Source: PR03 sp964353555
Lineage (GTDB): Bacteria > Myxococcota_A > UBA9160 > PR03
Reading direction: 5' to 3'
Length of the DNA: 64,000 nucleotides
NCBI GenBank assembly: GCA_964353555.1
Contig: CAYGWM010000002.1
Span: forward strand, 1 to 64,000
Shown here: positions 53,004-60,960 of the stretch, one piece after another
How the letters are laid out: each line of letters opens with the position of its first letter
Numbering within the stretch: the stretch's first letter is position 1
The notes under the pieces: generated by a model
What the model was told of the DNA's origin: nothing
Seen by the model: only the letters and a program-made list of their open reading frames with translations
The model's database searches: none
Made by a program: the position numbers and the translations under genes

Positions 53004-55865
53004 TCACGAAGGCCCAGAAGCGCGCCGCCGGCCGGGCGCCGGCCTTGCGCCCAACAGCGGCGCGAGGTGTCGTCCGGTGTGCGATGCGCGCACGCGCGCC
53101 ACCTGTTCGGGCGTTCCCTGCGCGACCACATGACCGCCGAGCGGCCCGCCTTCGGGACCGAGGTCGAGCACCCAGTCGGCGCACTTCACGACGTCGAGGT
53201 TGTGTTCGATCACGACCACCGTGTTGCCGGTATCGACGAGGCGCTGCAGCACTTCGAGCAATTTGCGCACGTCGTCGAAGTGGAGGCCGGTGGTCGGCTC
53301 GTCGAGGATGTACAGCGTCTTGCCGGTGCCGCGCCGCGACAGTTCGCGCGCCAGCTTGATGCGCTGCGCTTCGCCGCCCGAGAGCGTCGGCGAAGGCTGG
53401 CCGAGGTGCAGGTAGTCGAGGCCCACGTCGGCGAGCAACGCGAGCGGCTCGCGCACGCGCGGATGCGCGGCAAAGATTTCGAGCGCCTCGCGGACGGTCA
53501 GATCGAGCACGTCCGCGATCGACTTCTCCTTGTAGCGGACCGCGAGCGTGGCTTCGTTGAAGCGACGGCCCTGACACGCCTCGCAGTGGACGTACACGTC
53601 CGGCAGGAAGTGCATCTCGATCTGCTTCATGCCGTCGCCCTGGCAGGCTTCGCAGCGACCGCCCTTCACGTTGAACGAGAAGCGACCGGGCTTGTAGCCC
53701 TGCACGCGCGCGCCCGGCAGTTGCGCGAAGAATGAGCGGATCGCGTCGAAGACCTTGATGTAGGTGACCGGATTGCTGCGCGGCGTGCGACCGATCGGGC
53801 GCTGATCGATCGCGATCACCTTGTCGAGCTGCGCGAGGCCCTCGATCGCGCGATGCCGACCGGCGCGCTGCGACGAGGCGTGGAAGCGGCGCGCGAGCGC
53901 CGGGTAGAGCACGTCGTTCACCAGTGTCGACTTGCCGGCGCCCGAGACACCGGTCACGGCGACGAGCACGCCGAGTGGGAACAGGGCGTCGAGGTCGCGC
54001 AGGTTGTTTTCACTCGCGCCCCGCACCCACAGCGCGCCGCTCGGCTTGCGACGCTGGGCGGGCACCGCGATGCGTGTGCGGCCAGAGAGATAGGCGCCGG
54101 TGAGCGAGCGGGCGTTCTTCGCCAGCGACGCGGGCGTGCCCGCATGCACGATCTGACCGCCCTTTACGCCCGCACCGGGACCGAAATCGATCACCCAGTC
54201 GGCGCTGCGGATCGTCTCCTCATCGTGTTCGACCACGACGACGGTGTTCCCGATGTCGCGCAGGTGGAAGAGCGTCTCGAGCAGGCGCTGGTTGTCGCGT
54301 GAATGGAGCCCGATCGACGGCTCGTCGAGAATGTAGACGACGCCGGTGAGTTCGGAGCCGACCTGCGACGCGAGCCGGATGCGTTGCGACTCGCCGCCCG
54401 ACAGCGAAGGACCCGCGCGGTCGAGCGAGAGGTAGCCGAGCCCCACCGCGCCGAGGAAGTCGAGACGGTTGCGGATCTCCTTCAACAACTCGACGGCGAT
54501 CTTCTGGGCCGCGCCGTCGAGCCGGAGTTCGGTGAAGAACGTGCGCGCGTCGTCGATCGTCAGCGCCGAGATTTCGACGATCGTGCGGCCCGCGACGCGC
54601 ACGCCGGCGCTCTCCGCGCGCAGTCGCGTGCCGCGGCAGGTGGAGCAGGGACTGTCGGCGAGGAACTGCGCGTACCAGCGCTTCGCGCTTTCGGAGCTGC
54701 TCTCGAGGAAGCGGCGCATCAAACGCGGCAGCACGCCTTCCCAGTCCATCACGAAGGTCGCTTCACCGCCCTTCTTGCCGGCCCACTTCACCTTGAACTT
54801 GCGATCGCCGGCGCCGTGCAGCACGAGTTCGCGGTGGCGCTTGCTGAGCCTGCTCCACGGCAAGTCGAACGGAACCCCGAGCTGTACCAGGATCTGCGTG
54901 CGCAAACCCGACCAGCTGGTCTTCTCCGAGATCTCCTTGCCCCACGACTTGACAGCGCCTTCGTCGATCGTCAGCGACTCGTCGGGCACCACCAGCGCGG
55001 GATCGATCTCGACGCGCACGCCCAGGCCGTTGCAGTCGACGCACATGCCTTGCGGGCTGTTGAACGAGAACGCCTGCGGCGTCAGTTCCGGGAACGACAG
55101 GTTGCAGCCCGCGCACGCCATCTTCTCGGAGTAGACGCGATCCTTGCCGTCGCGGTGGGCGATCAGCGTGCCTTCGCCTTTTCGCAGCGCCTGCTCGACC
55201 GAATCGGTGACGCGCCCGCGCTGGCCCGCGCCGACGACGAGGCGGTCGACTACCACCTCGAGGTGGTGTTTCTTGCGCTTGTCGAGCGCATCGAGGCCCT
55301 CGCTCTCGATGATCCCGCCGTCGACGCGTAGCCGCACGAAGCCGGCCTGCCGCAGCTCTGCCAGTAGCTCACGGTGTTCGCCCTTGCGGTTCACCAGCAC
55401 CGGCGCGAGTAGCACGACGCGCGTGCCGCTCGGCGCCGCGAGGATCTCCTTCGCGATCTGCTCGGCCGTCTGCGAATGGACTGCCTTCCCGCAGCGGTGG
55501 CAGTGCTGCACGCCGACGCGCGCGAACAGCACGCGCAGATAGTCCGAGATCTCGGTGATGGTGCCGACCGTCGAGCGCGGGTTGGTGCCGGTCGTCTTCT
55601 GCTCGATCGAGATCGTCGGCGAGAGCCCGCGGATCGAGTCGTACTTCGGCTTCTCCATCTGTCCGAGGAACTGGCGCGCATAGGCGGACAGCGACTCGAC
55701 GTAGCGCCGCTGCCCCTCGGCGTACAGCGTGTCGAACGCCAGCGACGACTTGCCCGACCCCGAGACGCCCGTCAGCACCACGAGCTGCTTCTTCGGGATG
55801 CGCACGTCGACGCCCTGCAGGTTGTGCTCGCGCGCGCCGCGGATCTGGATGTGGTCGAGTTCCAT
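53004..55865 (-). CDS. uvrA: Excinuclease ABC subunit A
   Basis: A 953-aa DNA damage sensor with two ABC cassettes. The first Walker A is LTGVSGSGKSSLAFDTLYAEG, followed by the UvrB-binding region. The two signature motifs are SLSGGESQRIRLASQ and TLSGGEAQRIKLAREL. The second Walker A is VTGVSGAGKSTLVNDVLY. The zinc modules are CAGCNLSF/CVDCNGLG and CEACQGDG/CEACQGRRF. Length is normal. The ATG at 55865 is divergent from pcm across 52 bp. Target is bulky lesions with UvrB and UvrC, which are not in this window. Confidence 0.97.
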   Translation of the reverse strand: MELDHIQIRGAREHNLQGVDVRIPKKQLVVLTGVSGSGKSSLAFDTLYAEGQRRYVESLSAYARQFLGQMEKPKYDSIRGLSPTISIEQKTTGTNPRSTVGTITEISDYLRVLFARVGVQHCHRCGKAVHSQTAEQIAKEILAAPSGTRVVLLAPVLVNRKGEHRELLAELRQAGFVRLRVDGGIIESEGLDALDKRKKHHLEVVVDRLVVGAGQRGRVTDSVEQALRKGEGTLIAHRDGKDRVYSEKMACAGCNLSFPELTPQAFSFNSPQGMCVDCNGLGVRVEIDPALVVPDESLTIDEGAVKSWGKEISEKTSWSGLRTQILVQLGVPFDLPWSRLSKRHRELVLHGAGDRKFKVKWAGKKGGEATFVMDWEGVLPRLMRRFLESSSESAKRWYAQFLADSPCSTCRGTRLRAESAGVRVAGRTIVEISALTIDDARTFFTELRLDGAAQKIAVELLKEIRNRLDFLGAVGLGYLSLDRAGPSLSGGESQRIRLASQVGSELTGVVYILDEPSIGLHSRDNQRLLETLFHLRDIGNTVVVVEHDEETIRSADWVIDFGPGAGVKGGQIVHAGTPASLAKNARSLTGAYLSGRTRIAVPAQRRKPSGALWVRGASENNLRDLDALFPLGVLVAVTGVSGAGKSTLVNDVLYPALARRFHASSQRAGRHRAIEGLAQLDKVIAIDQRPIGRTPRSNPVTYIKVFDAIRSFFAQLPGARVQGYKPGRFSFNVKGGRCEACQGDGMKQIEMHFLPDVYVHCEACQGRRFNEATLAVRYKEKSIADVLDLTVREALEIFAAHPRVREPLALLADVGLDYLHLGQPSPTLSGGEAQRIKLARELSRRGTGKTLYILDEPTTGLHFDDVRKLLEVLQRLVDTGNTVVVIEHNLDVVKCADWVLDLGPEGGPLGGHVVAQGTPEQVARVRASHTGRHLAPLLGARPAPGRRRASGPS

Positions 55866-55917
55866 GCGAATCGCCAGAGTAGCCGCGCGGATCGGCGTCG
55901 CCGCGTATCATCACGCA

Positions 55918-56640
55918 ATGCAAAATCACGCGATGCGAACCCGGTCCGGACTGGCTCTGGCGCTCGTCGCGGTTACCGCGGTGGGAGCGGCAATGACTGC
56001 ACACGAAACGGAGCGGCGGCGCATGGTCGACGAGCAGATCGAGGCGCGGGAGATCGTGGATCCGCGCGTGCTGGCCGCGATGCGACAGGTGCCGCGCCAC
56101 GAGTTCGTCCCGGCCGCCGAGCGCGCCCACGCCTACGAGGACCGTCCGCTGCCGATCGGCGAGGGGCAGACGATCAGCCAGCCCTACATCGTGGCGCTGA
56201 TGACGCAGTTGGCCGCCGTTGGTCCCGGCTCGAAGGTCCTCGAGGTGGGGACCGGATCGGGCTACCAGGCCGCCGTGCTCGCGGCCTGTGGAGCCGAGGT
56301 CTACTCGATCGAGATCGTCGATGCGCTGGCGAAGCGCGCCCAGCACGATCTCGCGCGGCTCGGCATCGAGAACGTCCACGTCCGCAGCGGCGACGGCTAC
56401 CGCGGCTGGCCGGAGGTCGCGCCGTTCGACGCGATCGTCGTCACGGCCGCCGCACCGCAGGTGCCCCCCGCGTTGCTCTCGCAGCTTCGCATCGGTGGCC
56501 GGCTGGTGATTCCCGTCGGCGAGACGTGGCAGGCGCAGACGCTGCAAGTGCACACGCGTACCGAAACCGGATTCGATGTGCATGACGTCGTGCCGGTGCG
56601 CTTCGTGCCGATGACCGGCGCGGTGCGCGGCAAACCCTGA
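55918..56640 (+). CDS. pcm: Protein-L-isoaspartate O-methyltransferase, probably exported
   Basis: A 240-aa protein repairing isoaspartyl residues with SAM. It has MVDEQIEAREIVDPRVLAAM, VPRHEFVP, the family hallmark GEGQTISQPYIVALMTQL, motif I VLEVGTGSGYQAAVLA and FDAIVVTAAAPQVPPALL. The N-terminus (about residues 6-26, RTRSGLALALVAVTAVGAA) looks like a signal peptide, absent from the cytosolic E. coli enzyme. The start could be ATG 55918 or ATG 55933; neither has a clear ribosome site. It is followed 10 bp later by the enoyl-CoA hydratase. Confidence 0.88.
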   Translation: MQNHAMRTRSGLALALVAVTAVGAAMTAHETERRRMVDEQIEAREIVDPRVLAAMRQVPRHEFVPAAERAHAYEDRPLPIGEGQTISQPYIVALMTQLAAVGPGSKVLEVGTGSGYQAAVLAACGAEVYSIEIVDALAKRAQHDLARLGIENVHVRSGDGYRGWPEVAPFDAIVVTAAAPQVPPALLSQLRIGGRLVIPVGETWQAQTLQVHTRTETGFDVHDVVPVRFVPMTGAVRGKP

Positions 56641-56650
56641 AGGAGCCCCT

Positions 56651-57451
56651 TTGCACTACGAACAGATCACCGTCGAGCGCCTCGGTGAGGTTTCGCTCGT
56701 CACGTTGAACCGGCCCGAGCGGCTGAACGCCTGGACGCCGCGGATGAGTGTCGAACTCGCCGACGCGATCGAACGCGCCAACCAGGACCGCGAGGTCGGC
56801 GCGATCGTCGTGACCGGCGCGGGACGCGGCTTCTGCGCCGGCGCGGACATGAGCGACACATTCGAGGCGCGCATCGACGGCCGCGATCCTGGCGAGGACA
56901 CGGCGGGCGGCGAGGGCGGTCTCCCGCGCGGGCTCGACTGGGTGGCGCTGGTACGCGCGTCGAAGCCGCTCGTTGCCGCGGTGAACGGCGCGGCGGTCGG
57001 CGTCGGCCTGACGATGATCCTGCCGTTCGACGTGATCGTCGCTTCGGAGCGCGCCCGCTTCGGGATGTTCTTCATCAAGATGGGGCTCGTGCCCGAGCTG
57101 GCGAGCACGCACTTCCTGGTGCAGCGGATGGGCTTCGGGCGCGCCAGCGAGATGTGTCTCTCGGGCCGGCTCTACGCCGCGGGCGAAGCCTACGAGAAGG
57201 GTCTCGCCGATCGCCTGGTGCCGCACGACGACGTTGCGCAGCAGGCGATCGCGCTCGCTCGCGAGATCGGCGCCAATCCCGCTCCGCAACTGCGGATGAC
57301 CAAGCAGTTGCTGACGCGGAATGGTTCTGCGACGGATCTCAGCGAGATCCAGCGCGCAGAGACCCGTCTGCTGCGCGAGTGCTGGGAGACGCCCGAGCAC
57401 AAGGAAGCGGTGCGCGCCTTCCTGGAGAAGCGACCGCCGAAGTTCGCGTAG
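56651..57451 (+). CDS. Enoyl-CoA hydratase/isomerase family protein
   Basis: A 266-aa crotonase. It has VTLNRPERLNAWTPRM, the oxyanion hole pieces GRGFCAGADMSD (about 58-69) and NGAAVGVGLTMILPFDVIVAS, and FFIKMGLVPELASTH with a Glu at 149, typical of the GLVPE subgroup. Acting on a specific acyl-CoA in fatty-acid or aromatic degradation is likely; which one cannot be said. The TTG start is supported by AAGGAG 5 nt upstream. It is convergent with the PilZ gene, 6 bp apart. Confidence 0.88.
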   Translation: MHYEQITVERLGEVSLVTLNRPERLNAWTPRMSVELADAIERANQDREVGAIVVTGAGRGFCAGADMSDTFEARIDGRDPGEDTAGGEGGLPRGLDWVALVRASKPLVAAVNGAAVGVGLTMILPFDVIVASERARFGMFFIKMGLVPELASTHFLVQRMGFGRASEMCLSGRLYAAGEAYEKGLADRLVPHDDVAQQAIALAREIGANPAPQLRMTKQLLTRNGSATDLSEIQRAETRLLRECWETPEHKEAVRAFLEKRPPKFA

Positions 57452-57457
57452 CGGGAA

Positions 57458-58213
57458 TCAGAGCCGATACGCCTTCGCGCGCTCCGCGATGTAGCGCTGC
57501 AACGCGATGGTGGCTTCGGGTGAAACCTCGGTGAATCGGACACCCATTCCGACGGGTGCGTTCGGCAGGCGCATGTTACCGGGGACGTTGTTCCACATCA
57601 CGAGGCCGTGGATTTCGATTTCGCCACCTTCCAGTGGAACCTGCATCGTCAGCGTTCCGCTGCGCATCGCCGGCCGTGGCGTCGCCAGATAGGCGCCGAG
57701 TGTCGAGAGGTTGCAGACCACGGCTACGCGTTCTCCGGTTTTCGTCGTGACACGCGCGCGGATCAGGGTTGGAACGCGTTGCTCGATGCGCAGGACTTCC
57801 GGAGAGCCGGCATGGTGCGCTTCGCTCACGACGAAGCGCAGATCCTCGTCGCTGAACGGGTCGAAGAGCGCGAAGTGCACGCCGGCGCCGCGTAGCATCG
57901 CCAGCTCCGAATCGCCGGGCCGGCGTCCAATCGCGATCCATTGCATGGGTTGGGGAGAGAGCGTGGCGATCTCGCGCAGCGCCGCTGCGGGGTCGGCCAG
58001 ACCGTGATCGCTGGCGAGCAGGCCGACCCGAATCGGCGGCAGAGCCAGCGCGAGCATGCGCAGCGCTGCGGCCACGTCCGTGGCTCCCGCCGCGCGGTAG
58101 CCGAGCAGCAGCAGATGGCCGGCCAGAAAGCGCGCGCGCTCGGCGGGACCGAGGATCAGCACCTGCTGCCGCGCGTTGGTGTCTGTCCCGCTCACGGAAG
58201 TGGCATCGGTCAT
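57458..58213 (-). CDS. PilZ protein with receiver-like N-domain
   Basis: A 251-aa protein. Residues 15-135 have the alternating pattern of a response-regulator receiver (QQVLILGPAERARFLAGHLL) but lack the phospho-acceptor Asp cluster. Residues 140-250 form a PilZ domain with both c-di-GMP motifs: RxxxR (142-146) and NxSxxG (168-173, NLSTLG). PilZ is likely functional, so the protein may report c-di-GMP made by enzymes such as the diguanylate cyclase at 20.2 kb. The M20 peptidase gene ends 21 bp upstream of its start, so they may share a transcript. Confidence 0.85.
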   Translation of the reverse strand: MTDATSVSGTDTNARQQVLILGPAERARFLAGHLLLLGYRAAGATDVAAALRMLALALPPIRVGLLASDHGLADPAAALREIATLSPQPMQWIAIGRRPGDSELAMLRGAGVHFALFDPFSDEDLRFVVSEAHHAGSPEVLRIEQRVPTLIRARVTTKTGERVAVVCNLSTLGAYLATPRPAMRSGTLTMQVPLEGGEIEIHGLVMWNNVPGNMRLPNAPVGMGVRFTEVSPEATIALQRYIAERAKAYRL

Positions 58214-58234
58214 CGCGCGGGGAGCCTTGACGGG

Positions 58235-59656
58235 CTAGCCCGCCGAAGCTCCCTCCCGGGCGTGGGCAGCGAGCACCTGCGCGACCGCGCCGGTGAGCCG
58301 CTTTGCGGTCGGCACGTGCAGGAACTCGTTCGGGCCGTGCGCATTGGCGCCCGGACCGAGCACGCCGGTGATGACGAAGTGCGCCGCGGGAAATCTTGCG
58401 CCGAGCATCGCCATGAACGGAATCGTGCCGCCTTCGCCCATCGCGACCGCGTCGCGGCCGAACCAGTCGCGCGATGCGCTCGACAACGCCTCGTCGAGCC
58501 AGCCCGCCGTCGCGGGCGCGTTCCAACCCTGCGCCGCCGCATCGCCATCGAAGCTCAGCTCGGCGCCATAGGGCGGGTCGGCGCACAGGATCTCGCCAAT
58601 GCGCCGCGTGGCCGTCGCAGCATCGAGAGTCGGCGGCAGTCGCAGCGAGAGTTTGAGCGTTGTCTCGGGGCGCAGCACGTTGCCCGCGCTGCGCAATGCG
58701 GGTAGGCCATCGGCGCCGGTCACTTCGAGAACGGGACGCCAGGTTCGGTTCAGCACCAGCTCGGCGCCGTCGCGGGTGACGGGTGTGGTGCCCGCTGCAA
58801 ACGGAAAACGCTCGTGCAGCAGCGAACCCAGCACTTGCGCGGCCGCGTGCGCCTGTGCGACCCGCTCTGCGGGAATCTCGACGTGGAACTCGCGCGGACG
58901 GATCGCGCCGGTCGCCGCGTCTTCGAGGCGTTCGAGGAGTTGGCGCGCGATCCGAAAGCTCGACGGCACGATGCCGCCGGCATCGCCCGAGTGCACACCT
59001 TCTTCGAGCACGCGCACGCGCAGTGCACCGGCGGCGATTCCGCGCAACGACGTCGTGCACCAGAGCTGCTCGTAGTTGCCACAGCCGGAGTCGAGCGCCA
59101 CGACGAGGCTCGGGCTACCGATCCGCTCGCGCAGGTGATCGATGTAGAAGGGCAGGTCGAAGCTGCCGCTCTCTTCGCAGGTCTCGATCAGCACGATGCA
59201 GCGTGCGTGGGGCAGGCGTTGCGCACGCAGCGCGCGAATCGCCGTCACCGCGGCGAAGACGGCATAGCCGTCGTCTGCGCCGCCCCGCCCGTAGAGGCGG
59301 TCGCCGCGACGCACCGGCGTCCAGGGCCCGAGTCCGTCGCCCCAGCCGCTCATCTCGGGCTGCTTGTCGAGATGCCCATACAGCAGCACGGTGTCGTCGA
59401 TGGCGCCGGGCACTTCGAGTAGCAGCACGGGCGTGCGGCCGGGCAGTCGCACGATCTCGAGTCGCAGGCCGTCGATGCGCTGCGCGTGCACCCACTCGGC
59501 GGCGAGCGCAACGACGCGCTCCAGATGCCCGTGTTGCTGCCAGTCGACGTCGAACGCGGGGGACTTCGCAGGGATCGCGATGTAGCGCTCGAGCGCCGGG
59601 AGGATCGACGACTCCCAGCTTCGCTCGACGAGTTGGCGCGCCGCGTCCGTGTCCAA
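58235..59656 (-). CDS. M20-family metallopeptidase
   Basis: A 473-aa dinuclear zinc peptidase. Metal ligand motifs in order: LLYGHLDKQPEMSGW, GRGGADDGYAVFAAV, IETCEESGSFDL, LDSGCGNYEQLW and, at the end, GPGANAHGPNEFLH. The general-base Glu pair is in ETCEE. Such enzymes act as carboxypeptidases or dipeptidases (CNDP-like). There is no signal peptide, so it is likely cytoplasmic. The start is TTG at 59656, 2 bp after the upstream gene's stop, so it is in an operon with the monohaem protein. Confidence 0.88.
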   Translation of the reverse strand: MDTDAARQLVERSWESSILPALERYIAIPAKSPAFDVDWQQHGHLERVVALAAEWVHAQRIDGLRLEIVRLPGRTPVLLLEVPGAIDDTVLLYGHLDKQPEMSGWGDGLGPWTPVRRGDRLYGRGGADDGYAVFAAVTAIRALRAQRLPHARCIVLIETCEESGSFDLPFYIDHLRERIGSPSLVVALDSGCGNYEQLWCTTSLRGIAAGALRVRVLEEGVHSGDAGGIVPSSFRIARQLLERLEDAATGAIRPREFHVEIPAERVAQAHAAAQVLGSLLHERFPFAAGTTPVTRDGAELVLNRTWRPVLEVTGADGLPALRSAGNVLRPETTLKLSLRLPPTLDAATATRRIGEILCADPPYGAELSFDGDAAAQGWNAPATAGWLDEALSSASRDWFGRDAVAMGEGGTIPFMAMLGARFPAAHFVITGVLGPGANAHGPNEFLHVPTAKRLTGAVAQVLAAHAREGASAG

Positions 59657-59658
59657 CG

Positions 59659-60834
59659 CTACTTCGCGTCCACCAACGCGCGCAGCGTTTCGAGATGTTT
59701 GGCCACCGATGCGGGCAGTTGCTCGCCCTGGGATCCCGTGTAGCTGGCAACCGTCTCCTCTTCGAGCACGAGGTAGGCGTCTTCAGCGAATGGCTCCTTC
59801 GGCGCCAGCCGGATCGCGCTTTCGAGGTAGATGTCGGCCTGGGAGACCCAGTAGGTGTCGCCGATGTGCGTCTCCGCGAGACCGAGCAGGTAGTAGGCTT
59901 CCGCGGCGTCGCGGTCCGAGGGCGGCGGTGTCGTCGCAAGGAAACGCTGCAATATGCTCGACGCCACCAGGTAGTGGACCAGCGGGCCGTAGTCCGCGGG
60001 AACCTTCGCGATGCCCCGGGCGCGTTCGATCAGGTCGCGCGCGGTGGCGAGGTCCGGCGTGCCGCTGCCGAGCGGCGCCAGTTCGCGCAGCGCGCGCATC
60101 CACTCTTCGACGTCGACGCGGAGGTGCCGCCACAGATCGGGGCGCTTCGCGAATTTCGCGAGCGTCTTTGCGGGCCGCTGGAAGTCGCCCTTCACGCGCA
60201 CCTCGAGCGTCAGGTACTGGATCAGCGGCGTCAGCAGCTCGCTCGGCGGGACTTTCGGCGACGCGAGCAGCTTCTCGTAGCTGACGACGGCCTCGTCGAA
60301 CTGGCGCGTCGCCACCTCCAGGCGGGCGCGCTCGGCGAGCGGCAGGCTCGCGAGCGACGAGCTGTCGACGAAGTGCTTCGCCGCCGGCGAGTCGCCGGGA
60401 CTGCGCAGCTTGGTATGGCAGGCCACGCAGTTCTCGGTGGCTTGCTGGATCTGGAAGGCCGCCCCTTCGTAGTGCGCTGCGCGATAGCGATCGAGCGCTT
60501 CACGGGCGTCGTGTTCGAGAGATCCGCCGAGGTAGAGGCGGGCAGGGTCGGTCGCGCGCGCATGGGTCGCGAGCGCGCTGGCGTTGTCGGCGAGCGCCGT
60601 GAGCGCCTGCTCGATCGTGGCGCGGTTCCCGGGCGCCGCGAACTTGTCCTCGCTTGCGCTGAGCGGCAAGAGCACGCGGATGCTCTCGAAGATCTTGCGC
60701 ATCGTCGCGAGCGTCGCCTCGGGCTCCGCGTCCGCCGCGCGCGCCGGTGCGGCCAGAGAAACCAACGCGAACCCCAATACGACGGCCAACGCGACGATCC
60801 GCGCGAGCGCGCCGAGCGAACGGTTCCACGACAA
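59659..60834 (-). CDS. Secreted monohaem c-type protein, unknown function
   Basis: A 391-aa protein with a good signal peptide (ALARIVALAVVLGFALVSLA, cleavage after ARA near residue 33) and one covalent haem motif CVACH at 136-140. The haem domain (about 40-150), ending in the motif, resembles a four-helix cytochrome-c'-like fold. The remainder is helical and TPR-like (DRDAAEAYYLLGLAETHIGD), with no second haem. It is probably periplasmic. The start is TTG behind a run of eight G. No partner gene was recognised; the M20 peptidase follows. It is divergent from the DUF4388 gene. Confidence 0.75.
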   Translation of the reverse strand: MSWNRSLGALARIVALAVVLGFALVSLAAPARAADAEPEATLATMRKIFESIRVLLPLSASEDKFAAPGNRATIEQALTALADNASALATHARATDPARLYLGGSLEHDAREALDRYRAAHYEGAAFQIQQATENCVACHTKLRSPGDSPAAKHFVDSSSLASLPLAERARLEVATRQFDEAVVSYEKLLASPKVPPSELLTPLIQYLTLEVRVKGDFQRPAKTLAKFAKRPDLWRHLRVDVEEWMRALRELAPLGSGTPDLATARDLIERARGIAKVPADYGPLVHYLVASSILQRFLATTPPPSDRDAAEAYYLLGLAETHIGDTYWVSQADIYLESAIRLAPKEPFAEDAYLVLEEETVASYTGSQGEQLPASVAKHLETLRALVDAK

Positions 60835-60960
60835 TTGCGTCCCCCCCCACAGCGATCAACGGCCCGCGCGGAACCTAGCTCCCAGCGGCGAGGCTGACAG
60901 GCTACCCGCACCGGATCGGGTCCAGCTTTCCGGCGGTCTCGCCGATGCAAAGGAGTCATC

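Noticed and set aside
55866..55917. LexA operator in the uvrA-pcm interval
   Set aside because: I looked for E. coli-type and deltaproteobacterial-type LexA palindromes in the 52 bp and saw none, so SOS control cannot be claimed from sequence.
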